A stretch of 64,000 nucleotides of DNA, from contig CAMLFP010000001.1 of NCBI GenBank assembly GCA_946479335.1, positions 1 through 64,000 on the forward strand, in the 5' to 3' direction. Under the pieces are notes generated by a model. The model saw only the letters and a list, made by a program, of their open reading frames with translations, was not told the DNA's origin and searched no databases. A program made the position numbers and the translations under genes. This DNA comes from an uncultured Archangium sp. (GTDB lineage: Bacteria; Myxococcota; Myxococcia; Myxococcales; Myxococcaceae). This document shows, piece by piece, positions 1-8,622 of the stretch (the first letter of the stretch is position 1; each line of letters begins with the position of its first letter).

Positions 1-2127
1 GACGTTGTGCTGCGTGGCGTTGCTCAGCAGCTCCACGCGGAAGTCGGCCGGCGCGTCCCCGCACGCGGGGATCTTGTACGTGTCGGGCGAGTGCGTGCGG
101 AGGTACCCCTTGCCGTCGAACACCAGCTCCTCGGTCGTCAGCCAGCCGAGACCTTGAATGAAGCCGCCCTCGACCTGCCCCTTGTCGATGGTGGGCGCGA
201 GCGAGTTGCCGACGTCATGGAGGATGTCGACCCGCCGCAGCCGCCACTCACCGGTGAGCCCACTGAGCTCGACCTCGCACACCGCCGCGCCGTACGCGAA
301 GTAGTGGAACGGCTTCCCGCGGCCGGCGGCCTTGTCGTACGTGATGTCGGGCGTGCGGTAGTAGCCGGTGGCCGACAGGGAGATCTGCTTCAGGTACGCG
401 TCGCCCGCGACCTTCTCCAGCGGCACGCTCCGGCCTTCGGCGTGCACCGCACCGTCGGCGAACGTCACCTTCTCGGGCGCGGCGTTGAGCAGCGCGGCGG
501 CGATGGGCCGCAGCCGCTCGCGCACCACCTCACACGCCTGCTTCACCGCCTGGCCGTTCAAGTCTGAACCCGACGACGCGGCGGTGGCCGAGGTGTTGGG
601 CACCTTGTCGGTGGCGGTGTTCATCACGCGGATGCGCTCCGGCCTGAGGCCGAGCTCGTGCGCGCACACCGCGAGCATCTTGGTGTGCAGGCCCTGCCCC
701 ATCTCCGTGCCGCCGTGGTTCAGCTGCGCGGAGCCGTCGGCGTACATCACCAACAACGCGCCCGCCTGGTTGAGGAACGAGGTGGTGAAGCTGATGCCGA
801 ACTTCACCGGCGTGAGCGCCAGGCCCCGTTTGTTCTGTGTATTGGTTTGATTGAATGTATCAATCTGTGCGCGGCGTTCGGCGTAGCGCGACGACTTCAG
901 CAGCTCGTCGAAGATGCGCGGGAGCCGGTTGTCGTCGACCACCTGCCAGTAGGGCGTGAGGTTGCGCGGCGCGGGGCCGTAGAAGTTCTTCCGCCGAACC
1001 TCGACCGGGTCCATGCCGGTGCGCTCGCAGAAGCGATTGATGAGGTCTTCGATGACGGCCATGCCCTGCGGGCCACCGAAGCCACGGAACGCGGTGTTCG
1101 AGGGCAAGTTGGTCTTCACCGCGCGCCCCATCAGGCGGACGTTGGGCAGGAAGTAGCCGTTGTCGATGTGGAAGAGCGCGCGATCGGTGATGGCGCGGGT
1201 GAGATCATTGCTGAAGCCGCCGTTCGAATAGAGCTGCGCGTCGAGGCCGACGATGGTGCCGTCCTTCGCGAAGCCGACATCGAACTTCGTCAAGAACGGG
1301 TGGCGCTTGCCGGTCCACAGCATGTCTTGATCGCGGTTGAGCCACACCTTCACCGGCCGCCCGGTCTTCAGCGCGCCGAGCGACGCGAGCGCGGCGAAGT
1401 TCGCGGCCTGCGTCTCCTTGCCGCCGAAGCCGCCGCCCATGCGCGGCACCTCGACGACGATCTGGTGCCGGTGCCAGTTCAATACATGCGCGACGACCGC
1501 CTGCACCTCGCTCGGGTGTTGTGTTGAACAGAGGAGGTGCAGCGTCGCGCCCTCGCCGGGGATGGCGAGCGTGACGTGCGTCTCCAGATAGAAGTGGTCC
1601 TGCCCGCCGGTGACCACCTCGCCCTGGAAGCGCACCTCGGCCTTCGCCAGCGCGTCGTCGGGGTCGCCGCGCAGCATGCGGTGCGGGTCAGACAACCAGC
1701 TGTCCTGCGCGATGCCCTCTTCGATGGTGACGATGGCCGGGAGCGGCTCCACGTCGACCTTCAGCTTCGCCGCGCCTTCGCGGCACGCCTCGTAGCTCTC
1801 GCCCACCACCAACGCGACCGCCTGCCCGAGGAAGTGCACCTCCGCGCTGGCGAGCAGCTCCTCGTCGTGGACGACGGTGCCGACGTTGTTCTCGCCCCTG
1901 ATGTCGGCCGCGGTGATGATCGCGTGCACGCCCTTCACCGCGCGCGCCGCCGAGGAGTCGATGCCGCGCAGCTTGCCGCGCGCCACCGTCGAGCCGACCA
2001 CCTGCGCCACCAGCATGCCCTGCGGCGCGGGGAGGTCGTCGACGTACTTCGCTTCGCCCGTGACGTGCCGCAGCCCGCTCTCGTGGAGCAACGGCTGGTG
2101 CAACGGAGTCGAGAAGCCATCAGCCAT
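1..2127 (-). CDS. xdhB: Xanthine dehydrogenase molybdopterin-binding subunit XdhB (C-terminus cut by window edge)
   Basis: Large subunit of xanthine dehydrogenase, which oxidises hypoxanthine and xanthine to urate in the cytoplasm with the FAD/iron-sulfur subunit encoded just upstream. The ATG at 2127-2125 overlaps the xdhA stop by 8 bases, so the two are translationally coupled. 709 codons are visible; from general knowledge relatives have about 770-790. Motifs seen are GGGFGGKE at residues 231-238, RGFGGPQG at about 348-355 and GQGLHTKM at about 477-484, all characteristic of the molybdenum cofactor domains. The last visible residues (PADFRVELLSNAT...) lie just before the place where relatives carry the GEPP motif with the catalytic glutamate, so that residue cannot be checked here. 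An xdhC maturation gene may follow outside the window (inference). Confidence 0.95.
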   Translation of the reverse strand, partial: MADGFSTPLHQPLLHESGLRHVTGEAKYVDDLPAPQGMLVAQVVGSTVARGKLRGIDSSAARAVKGVHAIITAADIRGENNVGTVVHDEELLASAEVHFLGQAVALVVGESYEACREGAAKLKVDVEPLPAIVTIEEGIAQDSWLSDPHRMLRGDPDDALAKAEVRFQGEVVTGGQDHFYLETHVTLAIPGEGATLHLLCSTQHPSEVQAVVAHVLNWHRHQIVVEVPRMGGGFGGKETQAANFAALASLGALKTGRPVKVWLNRDQDMLWTGKRHPFLTKFDVGFAKDGTIVGLDAQLYSNGGFSNDLTRAITDRALFHIDNGYFLPNVRLMGRAVKTNLPSNTAFRGFGGPQGMAVIEDLINRFCERTGMDPVEVRRKNFYGPAPRNLTPYWQVVDDNRLPRIFDELLKSSRYAERRAQIDTFNQTNTQNKRGLALTPVKFGISFTTSFLNQAGALLVMYADGSAQLNHGGTEMGQGLHTKMLAVCAHELGLRPERIRVMNTATDKVPNTSATAASSGSDLNGQAVKQACEVVRERLRPIAAALLNAAPEKVTFADGAVHAEGRSVPLEKVAGDAYLKQISLSATGYYRTPDITYDKAAGRGKPFHYFAYGAAVCEVELSGLTGEWRLRRVDILHDVGNSLAPTIDKGQVEGGFIQGLGWLTTEELVFDGKGYLRTHSPDTYKIPACGDAPADFRVELLSNATQHNV

Positions 2128-3577
2128 GGGTCACCTCTTCAGCCCGCTGCACGGTGCCTGCGTGCAGGGGGCGCAGCGCGGGCTGCCGCACCTGTTGGGT
2201 CTCTTCATAGAAGCCGCGCAGCAGGTTCGCCGCGACGAGCGAGCGATACGCCGCGCTGCCGCGGTGGTCGGACATCGGCGAGAAGTCCTGCGACACCAGC
2301 TTCGCCGCGGCCTCCACGTTCGCCTTCGTCCACGGTTTGCCGACCAGCGCCGCCTCGGTCTTCACCGCGCGCGCCGGGGTCGCCGCCATGCCGCCGTACG
2401 CGAGCCGCGCGACGGTGACGACGCCCTGGGCATCGGTGTCAACGAAGAGCGACGCCGACACGGTGGAGATGTCCAGCTCCCGCCGCTTGCTGACCTTGTA
2501 CGAGACCACGCGCGCCGACTCGGGCACGGCGGGCAGCTCGATCGCCGCGAGGATCTCCTTCGGCGCGAGCGCGGTCTTCCGGTAGCTGACGAAGAAGTCC
2601 TGCAGCGGCACCCGACGTTCGCCCGCCCGGCTCTTGAGGATCGCCACTGCGCCGAGCGCGAGGAGCGCGGGCGGGAGATCGCCGATGGGCGACGCGGTGC
2701 AGAGGTTCCCGCCGATGGTGCCGCGGTGCTTGATCTGCCGCGCGGCGAAGTAGCGCGTCATGCGGTGCAGCGAGGGGAAGCGCGTGGCCGAGAAGTCCTC
2801 GAGTTCGGCGATCGACACCCCGGCGCCGAGGCGCGCGCCGTCGATGCGCTTCAACTCCGCGAGGCCTTCGAGCGAGATGAGCTTCGGCAGCACCTGGAAC
2901 TTCTTGGTCACCTCGAGCGAGAGGTCGGTGCCGCCGTTGATGAACCGCGCGTCGGGGTGCGCGTCGAGCTCGCTCCACAGCTCGTCGAACGTCGTCGGCG
3001 TCGCGAAGCGCTGCGCGTTCTGCTCGTACGCGAGGCCCATGCTCTCGGGCGCGGAGGCCGGGAGCTGCGCGCGGAAGCGATCGGCCGGGCACGTGCCCGC
3101 GACCTCCTTCGCCGCGTCGCGGATGGGGCGGTACCCGGTGCAGCGGCAGAGGTTCCCGCAGAGCTGATCATCGAGCTTCCACGGCGCGTCGAGATCTTCC
3201 CGGTACGTCGCCTCGAACATCGTCATCACGATGCCCGGCGTGCAGTAGCCGCACTGGCTGCCCAGCGCCTTCGACATCGCGAGCTGCGCCGGGTGGTAGC
3301 CGTCGGCGTTCTTGAGAGCCTCCACGGTGACCACGTGCTTGCCCTGCAACATCGGCAACATCACCAGACACGAGTTGATGGCGCGCCACACCGGTTGGCC
3401 GTCAGCGCCGCGCTCCACCACCGCCACCGAACACGCGCCACAGTCGCCCTCCGCGCAGCCTTCTTTCGTGCCCGACAGCCCGCGCTTGTCGCGCAGGTAG
3501 CGCAGCAACGTCGTCGTGGGGCTGACGCTGGCTTCCTCGACCCACGTGCCATTCAGATTGAAGCGGAGGTGATTCAT
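2120..3577 (-). CDS. xdhA: Xanthine dehydrogenase small subunit XdhA (2Fe-2S / FAD)
   Basis: Electron-transfer subunit of xanthine dehydrogenase, passing electrons from the molybdenum site in XdhB through two 2Fe-2S clusters to FAD and NAD+. With the ATG at 3577 the protein has 485 residues. The first cluster ligands are C41, C46, C49 and C70 (CAEGDCGAC...). The second are C109, C112, C144 and C146 (CGYC ... CRC). The FAD domain follows from about residue 185, with NGGTDLSLEV and HRGTIGGNLCTASPIGD motifs, then the CO-dehydrogenase flavoprotein C-terminal domain. A GTG six codons upstream (3595) is in frame, but relatives start near MNHLRFNLNG, so the ATG is preferred. It is first of the xdhAB pair and divergent from the ligase gene across a 115-base gap with no promoter I can name. 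Confidence 0.95.
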   Translation of the reverse strand: MNHLRFNLNGTWVEEASVSPTTTLLRYLRDKRGLSGTKEGCAEGDCGACSVAVVERGADGQPVWRAINSCLVMLPMLQGKHVVTVEALKNADGYHPAQLAMSKALGSQCGYCTPGIVMTMFEATYREDLDAPWKLDDQLCGNLCRCTGYRPIRDAAKEVAGTCPADRFRAQLPASAPESMGLAYEQNAQRFATPTTFDELWSELDAHPDARFINGGTDLSLEVTKKFQVLPKLISLEGLAELKRIDGARLGAGVSIAELEDFSATRFPSLHRMTRYFAARQIKHRGTIGGNLCTASPIGDLPPALLALGAVAILKSRAGERRVPLQDFFVSYRKTALAPKEILAAIELPAVPESARVVSYKVSKRRELDISTVSASLFVDTDAQGVVTVARLAYGGMAATPARAVKTEAALVGKPWTKANVEAAAKLVSQDFSPMSDHRGSAAYRSLVAANLLRGFYEETQQVRQPALRPLHAGTVQRAEEVTHG

Positions 3578-3692
3578 ACGCGGGCGTTCTACCACCTGCC
3601 TCCGCGCGAGGAGCTTCTCTCGTCAGGCGAGTTCTCCGCCCTCGAGTTTCGCGGCTGCGCGCGACGCGCCCGGCCGGAGTAAGTCAGAGGTC

Positions 3693-5351
3693 ATGCAGCG
3701 GCTGACTCACGCGCTCGACGCGGTGAAGGCGACCCGCTCGCGCAAGGCGAAGGTGGAGGCGCTCTCGTCGCTCCTCCGCACGCTCTCGCGAGAGGAGCTG
3801 CCCTTCGCGGCGCGGCTGATCCTCGGGCGCGTGCTGCCCCACGCCGACGAACGGACGCTCGGCGTCGGGTGGGCGCTCGTGAACGGCGCGGCGGCGGTGG
3901 CCTCGGGGCTGCCGGTCGGCGTCATCGCCGCGAAGGCGCGCGAGGTCGGAGATCTCGGCGACGCGCTGGAGCTGCTCCTCCCGGTACCCCCGGGGAGAGA
4001 AGCGGGCGCGCATCTCCCGCTGCACGAAATTCCCCCGGTGCTTGATCAGATCGCCGCGTCGGCTGATCGCGGTGAGAAGCAGGCGCTGCTCGCGTCGCTG
4101 CTGAAACGCGCCACGCCGTGGGAGGCGCGCTACCTCGTCAAAGCCATCCTCGGCGAGCTCCGGGTCGGCGTGCAGCTGGGCCTCTTTGAAGACGCGTTGG
4201 CGCAGGCGTTCGGCGCGTCACTCGAGGCGCTGCGGCGCGCGTCGGCGCTGACGCCCGACCCCGGCGTGTTGGCGCTGCTGGCGCACGACGAGCGTCTCGA
4301 GCACGCCGAGCTCTCCCCGGGCAGCGTGGTGGCCTTCATGCTCGCGACGCCCATCGAGTCGGTGAAGGAGCCCGTCGACCCGGCGAAGACCGTCATCGAA
4401 GACAAGCTCGACGGCGTGCGCGCGCAGGCGCACGTGTGGAACGGCGCGGTGCGGCTCTTCGCGCGCGGGCAAGACGAGGTGACCGCGCAGTTCCCCGACG
4501 TGGTGGAGGTGCTGCGCGCGCTGACCCGGCCCGCGGTGCTCGACGGGGAGATCATCGCGGTGCGCCCCGACGGCGGCGCGCGGCCGTTTCAGGCGCTGCA
4601 GGCGCGACTCAACCGCACCGACGCGAACCCCGCGCTGCGCGCAGCGACGCCCGTCGCGTTCGTGGCGTACGACTGCTTGTACGACGGCGAGACGCTGCTC
4701 GAGCAGCCGTGGAGCGAGCGCCGCGCGCGCTTGGAGGCCCTCGGCGTGCGCGCCAACCCGTTCGCCGCCTTCGACGTATCGCGCGACGTGCAGGAGCAGA
4801 TCGACCTCGCCTTCACGCAGGCCCGCGCGCGCGGCAACGAAGGGCTGGTGCTCAAGCAGACCGACGCGACGTACGACGCGGGCCGCCGCGGCTCGGCGTG
4901 GCGCAAGGTGAAGCGCGCGTTCGCGACGCTCGACGTGGTGGTGACGAAGGCGGAGCGCGGTCACGGCAAACGCGCCGGCGTGCTGAGCGACTACACCTTT
5001 GCCGTGTGGCGCGGCGCGGAGCTGCAGGAGATCGGCAAGGCGTACTCGGGCTTGACCGACGCGGAGATCGACCGGCTCACCAGCCGCTTCGAGGAGCTGA
5101 CCCAGAGCATCCAACGCGGCGTGCACGTGGTGAGGCCTGAGGTGGTGCTGGAGATCGCCTTCGACGGGATTCAGCAGTCGAACCGGCACGCAAGCGGATA
5201 CGCGCTCCGTTTCCCACGCATCGTGCGCATCCGCGACGACAAGCGGGCCGACGGCGCCGACACGATCGAGACCGTGCAGAAGTTGTTCGAAGCGCAGATG
5301 GCTTCAGGGCATCGTGAGGCGTCTCCACAACTGGGGCTCTTCGAGAAATGA
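3693..5351 (+). CDS. ATP-dependent DNA ligase
   Basis: Seals nicks in duplex DNA through a lysyl-AMP intermediate. 552 residues, the usual length for archaeal/bacterial LigB-type enzymes. The N-terminal DNA-binding domain covers about residues 1-200. The adenylation domain carries motif I EDKLDGVR, with the nucleotide-accepting lysine at about residue 238, followed by DGEIIAV (motif III-like) and EGLVLKQ (motif IV). WRKVKR (motif V) precedes the OB-fold. The start is the ATG at 3693; the possible ribosome sites upstream are weakly placed (GGAG at 3676, AGAGG directly before). It is separate from the essential NAD+-dependent LigA and probably serves repair (inference); no Ku or LigD partner lies in the window. 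Its stop overlaps the next start by 4 bases. Confidence 0.93.
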   Translation: MQRLTHALDAVKATRSRKAKVEALSSLLRTLSREELPFAARLILGRVLPHADERTLGVGWALVNGAAAVASGLPVGVIAAKAREVGDLGDALELLLPVPPGREAGAHLPLHEIPPVLDQIAASADRGEKQALLASLLKRATPWEARYLVKAILGELRVGVQLGLFEDALAQAFGASLEALRRASALTPDPGVLALLAHDERLEHAELSPGSVVAFMLATPIESVKEPVDPAKTVIEDKLDGVRAQAHVWNGAVRLFARGQDEVTAQFPDVVEVLRALTRPAVLDGEIIAVRPDGGARPFQALQARLNRTDANPALRAATPVAFVAYDCLYDGETLLEQPWSERRARLEALGVRANPFAAFDVSRDVQEQIDLAFTQARARGNEGLVLKQTDATYDAGRRGSAWRKVKRAFATLDVVVTKAERGHGKRAGVLSDYTFAVWRGAELQEIGKAYSGLTDAEIDRLTSRFEELTQSIQRGVHVVRPEVVLEIAFDGIQQSNRHASGYALRFPRIVRIRDDKRADGADTIETVQKLFEAQMASGHREASPQLGLFEK

Positions 5352-6046
5352 CGCTGCGACTCATCTTGAACGCTGACGACTTCGGCTACGACCCGGCGGT
5401 GACGCGGGGCATCGCGCGCGCGATGCGGGAAGGCGTGGTGTCGTCGACGACGATGATCGTCAACTCGCCGCACAGTGAAGACGCGGCTCGGTTGGCCGAT
5501 GGCCTCGCGATTGGTCTGCATCTCAACCTCGTGCGCTTTCCGGCGGTGAGTGATGGGTCTGAACAACTCGACGACGCGACGCCGAGCGAAGACTTCGTGG
5601 TGCGGGAGACGCGCGCGCAACTGGAGAAGTTGAACGCGCTCATCGGCCGCGAGGCGACGCACATCGACGTGCACAAGCACGCGCATCTGCAGCCGCAGGT
5701 GCTGTCGGGGCTCGCCACCGTCGCGAGGGAACGCGGGCTCGCGGTGCGCAGCATCAACGCGGAGATGCGCGCGACGTTGCGCGCGCGCGGCGTGCAGACC
5801 AACGACGTGTTCCTCGGTGATGCAGCGCGCGACGCGTATTGGACGGAGGCGCGCTTCGAAGAGATCCTCGCGCAGGTGCCCGGAGACGGATTCGTTGAGC
5901 TGATGTGCCACCCCGGCTACGCGAACTCGCACGTGCCCAGCGGGTACTCCGCGCAGCGCGAGGTTGAGTTGGCGACGTTCGTGAGCCCCCGCGCGCGTGA
6001 AGCGCTGCGGCGCCGAAACCTCGTGTTCCGGCCGTGGAGAGACTGA
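5348..6046 (+). CDS. ChbG/YdjC family carbohydrate deacetylase
   Basis: Member of the YdjC/ChbG family of metal-dependent deacetylases; characterised members remove acetyl groups from N-acetylated sugars such as chitooligosaccharides or diacetylchitobiose. 232 residues, within the family range. NADDFG at residues 8-13 is the hallmark metal-binding aspartate motif, followed by GLHLNLVR and by HKHAHLQP, whose histidines complete the metal site. MCHPGY appears near the C-terminus. The ATGA overlap with the ligase stop implies coupled translation, though no functional link is evident. The true substrate is unknown. Confidence 0.88.
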   Translation: MTLRLILNADDFGYDPAVTRGIARAMREGVVSSTTMIVNSPHSEDAARLADGLAIGLHLNLVRFPAVSDGSEQLDDATPSEDFVVRETRAQLEKLNALIGREATHIDVHKHAHLQPQVLSGLATVARERGLAVRSINAEMRATLRARGVQTNDVFLGDAARDAYWTEARFEEILAQVPGDGFVELMCHPGYANSHVPSGYSAQREVELATFVSPRAREALRRRNLVFRPWRD

Positions 6047-6862
6047 GTGCAGCGGCCCGGACTGGTGGTGGCCGTCTACGTCTTCATCACCGTCGGGTTG
6101 GCCTTCGTCGCGTCACTTCTCACGACGCTCCTTGAATTGGGGCCAGAGCACGACCTCGCGTCCGCAGCGGTCGCGGCCTCAACGTTCAGCACGCTGACGG
6201 TTGCGTGCTGTGCGACCTGGCTGACGTGGCTCGGCACTCGCGAGCCGATCGGGCTCACCGAGTCACGCATCGGCACCACGCTGGCGCTGGGCGGGGCGCT
6301 GGGAGCGCTCGCGATTACGATCTCCGTGCTGGGTCCGTTCTTCGCGGGAGCCGCGACGCTGACGCTCACCCGGCCTATGCCGATCCTCCCGGGAGTGCTT
6401 CAGTTCTGCACCCTCGCCCCCGCTGGCATCGGTGAAGAACTGATGATTCGCGGGTTGGGCTTCAACGCGCTCCGGCGCGGCATCGGCGACACGGGCGCGG
6501 TGCTGGTCTCGAGCGCCGTGTTCGGCGTGATGCACGTCCTGAACCCGAGCTCTTCGTGGGTCGCGGTGTTGCTGGTCGCGTTGGTCGGCATCTGGTTCGG
6601 CCTGCTTCGACTCAAGAGCGGCTCGCTGTGGATGCCCATCGGAGCGCACCTCGCGTGGAACTTCTTCGAAGGCTTCGTCTGGGGTCAGCCGGTGAGTGGC
6701 GGGTTCCCCAGAGACTCCCTCTTCATCGCGGAGAGCGACTCCACTTCGACATTCTGGAGCGGCGGCGACTTCGGCCCCGAAGCCGCGGGCTTCACCGCGC
6801 TCGTACTCGTGCTCGCCATCGCCGCGACGCTGATGCGACACCATCCGCCGCGCGCCACCTGA
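6047..6862 (+). CDS. CPBP family intramembrane metalloprotease
   Basis: Predicted membrane-embedded glutamic-type/metalloprotease of the CPBP (CAAX protease and bacteriocin-processing, Abi) family. 271 residues with several hydrophobic segments (about 8-32, 42-70, 82-112, 118-135, 155-190 and a last one near 245-265). Conserved family residues are visible: the paired glutamates E130-E131 in GEELMIRG, a histidine at about 163 in MHVLNP, and H201/N205 in GAHLAWNFFEG. The start is a GTG directly after the TGA of the deacetylase gene, with no intergenic base. Substrate unknown; family roles include prenyl-protein processing and bacteriocin self-immunity, and nothing nearby points to either. Confidence 0.85.
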   Translation: MQRPGLVVAVYVFITVGLAFVASLLTTLLELGPEHDLASAAVAASTFSTLTVACCATWLTWLGTREPIGLTESRIGTTLALGGALGALAITISVLGPFFAGAATLTLTRPMPILPGVLQFCTLAPAGIGEELMIRGLGFNALRRGIGDTGAVLVSSAVFGVMHVLNPSSSWVAVLLVALVGIWFGLLRLKSGSLWMPIGAHLAWNFFEGFVWGQPVSGGFPRDSLFIAESDSTSTFWSGGDFGPEAAGFTALVLVLAIAATLMRHHPPRAT

Positions 6863-6898
6863 GCGCGTGATTCGCGGTACACCGCGCCCGGAGGCGCC

Positions 6899-7432
6899 AT
6901 GAATCGACTGAGACCCGACGCTCGACGCGCGCTGTTCTCCCCGGCCTCCGGTGACGCCCTGCGCCGCCTCGTCTTCCTCGTGGGGGCGCTGGCGTGCGCG
7001 GGCTGCGCGACGCCCGGGCGTCCGTCTCCCGCGCCCGGCTACGGCTCGGTGATGGCCGACGTCGCGCGCCGCTTCGAGCTGCTGGGGCGCGCCGCGAACG
7101 GCGGGCGCTTCGCGCTGGCGGATTACGAACTCGGCGAGCTCGAGGAGCTGTTCACCGAGGCGCTACCGCACGCCGCTCCGCCGAAGGAGGGCCACCCGGA
7201 GGTGCTGCCGCCGCTGGCCGCGGCCTTCGCGCGCGACACGCTGGGCGAGCTGCGCCGCGCCCTCACCGCGCGTGACGGCGCGACCTTCACCGCGGCCTTC
7301 GCGCGCACCGCCGCCGCGTGCAACGCCTGTCACACCACCTCGGGCCACGGCTTCATCGCGGTGCCGTCGGAGCCGGGGCGGCCGGTGCCTGACACCAGCC
7401 CGCTCTCCGCGCCGGAGCCCGCCGGTGGGTGA
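6899..7432 (+). CDS. Probable monohaem c-type cytochrome-like exported protein
   Basis: 177 residues. A long N-terminus leads into one hydrophobic segment (about 23-35) and the cysteines C33 and C36 (ALACAGC), so it may be an exported lipoprotein, although the lipobox is not canonical. The middle is predicted helical. Near the C-terminus lies CNACH (C141-H145), a CxxCH covalent haem-attachment motif; a single C-terminal CxxCH on a helical protein recalls cytochrome c-prime-type folds. The ATG at 6899 has GGAGG four bases upstream. The stop overlaps the GTG start of the chromate transporter by 8 bases, so the two should be made together. A haem protein coupled to an oxyanion transporter suggests electron transfer or redox sensing in the periplasm (inference). 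Confidence 0.6.
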   Translation: MNRLRPDARRALFSPASGDALRRLVFLVGALACAGCATPGRPSPAPGYGSVMADVARRFELLGRAANGGRFALADYELGELEELFTEALPHAAPPKEGHPEVLPPLAAAFARDTLGELRRALTARDGATFTAAFARTAAACNACHTTSGHGFIAVPSEPGRPVPDTSPLSAPEPAGG

Positions 7433-8621
7433 AGCGTCGAAGCTCCTCGAGGTGGCGGGCGCGTTCTTGCGCCTGGGGTGCCTCTCGTTCGGCGGGCCCA
7501 TCGCGCACCTGGGCTACCTGCGCACGGAGTTCGTCGAGAAGCGGCGGTGGCTCGACGACGCGCACTACGGAGATCTCGTCGCGCTGTGCCAGTTCCTCCC
7601 GGGGCCGGCCAGCAGCCAGGTGGTGTTCGCCCTCGGCATGCAGCGCGCGGGGCTGGCGGGCGCGCTCCTCGCGTCGGCGTGCTTCACCCTCCCCTCGGCG
7701 GCGTTGATGATCGCCTTCGCGTACGGCGTGGCGGGCGCGGCCGACCTGGCGCACGCGGGCTGGCTGCACGGCCTCAAGCTCGCGGCGGTGGCGGTGGTGG
7801 CGCAGGCGGTGTGGGGCATGGGCCGCAAGCTGTGCACCGATCTCCCGCGGCGCGCGCTGTGCCTCGTCGCGGCGGCGGTGTTGCTCGCGGTGCCGGGCGC
7901 CGTCACGCAGCTGGGCGTCATCGCCGCCGGCGGGCTGGTGGGCTTCTGGCGGTACCGCGACAGCATCGCGGTGAGCGCCACGCCGGGTGCGCCGACGGGC
8001 GGGCGCGGGCATCTGGCGGCGACGGCGGCGCTGGTGACGTTCTTCGCGCTGCTGGTGGGGCTGCCGGCGCTGGCCTCGGCGACGGGCGCGCGGCCGCTCG
8101 CGGTCTTCGACAGCTTCTACCGCTCGGGCGCGCTGGTGTTCGGCGGCGGGCACGTGGTGTTGCCGTTGCTGCGCGAGGAGCTGGTGCCGCGCGGGTGGCT
8201 GACCGACGACCAGTTCCTCGCGGGGTACGGCGCGGCGCAGGCGCTCCCGGGGCCGCTGTTCACCTTCGCGGCGTACCTCGGCACGGCGATGAGCACGGCG
8301 CCCACGCGCTGGCTCGACGGGCTGTGGTGTGTGTTGGGCATCTTCCTGCCGGCGTGGCTGCTCGTCGGCGGAGCGCTCCCGTTCTGGCACCGGTTACGCA
8401 CTCGGCGTTGGGCGCAAGCGGCGCTGGCCGGCGCGAACGCGGCGGTGGTGGGCGTGCTGCTCGCGGCGCTGTACCACCCGGTCTTCACGGAGAGTGTGCG
8501 TGGACCGCGCGACGTCGGCGTGGCGCTGCTCGCGTTCGGGCTGCTCGAGCATTGGCGCGCGCCGCCGTGGGCGGTGGTGGGCCTGTGCGCCGCCGCAGGC
8601 CAGTGGCTACTGGTCGCGTAG
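7425..8621 (+). CDS. chrA: Chromate transporter, ChrA family (two CHR domains)
   Basis: Inner-membrane transporter of the CHR superfamily; characterised ChrA proteins extrude chromate driven by the proton motive force. 398 residues, the bidomain long form. The first half carries SFGGPIAHLGYLR and CQFLPGPASSQ; the second repeats the pattern with FGGGHVVLPLLREELV and AQALPGPLFTFAAYLG, showing the internal duplication. About 10-12 hydrophobic segments. I chose the GTG at 7425 because the conserved region begins a few residues later and because it overlaps the end of the haem-protein gene; an open frame continues upstream to 7272 but does not look conserved. It faces rtcA tail to tail with one base between the stops. 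Confidence 0.9.
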   Translation: MGEASKLLEVAGAFLRLGCLSFGGPIAHLGYLRTEFVEKRRWLDDAHYGDLVALCQFLPGPASSQVVFALGMQRAGLAGALLASACFTLPSAALMIAFAYGVAGAADLAHAGWLHGLKLAAVAVVAQAVWGMGRKLCTDLPRRALCLVAAAVLLAVPGAVTQLGVIAAGGLVGFWRYRDSIAVSATPGAPTGGRGHLAATAALVTFFALLVGLPALASATGARPLAVFDSFYRSGALVFGGGHVVLPLLREELVPRGWLTDDQFLAGYGAAQALPGPLFTFAAYLGTAMSTAPTRWLDGLWCVLGIFLPAWLLVGGALPFWHRLRTRRWAQAALAGANAAVVGVLLAALYHPVFTESVRGPRDVGVALLAFGLLEHWRAPPWAVVGLCAAAGQWLLVA

Positions 8622-8622
8622 T

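Noticed and set aside
8385..8400. TGGCACCGGTTACGCA, matching the sigma-54 GG/GC spacing on the plus strand
   Set aside because: It lies inside the chromate transporter coding region with no gene start downstream on that strand and no activator nearby.
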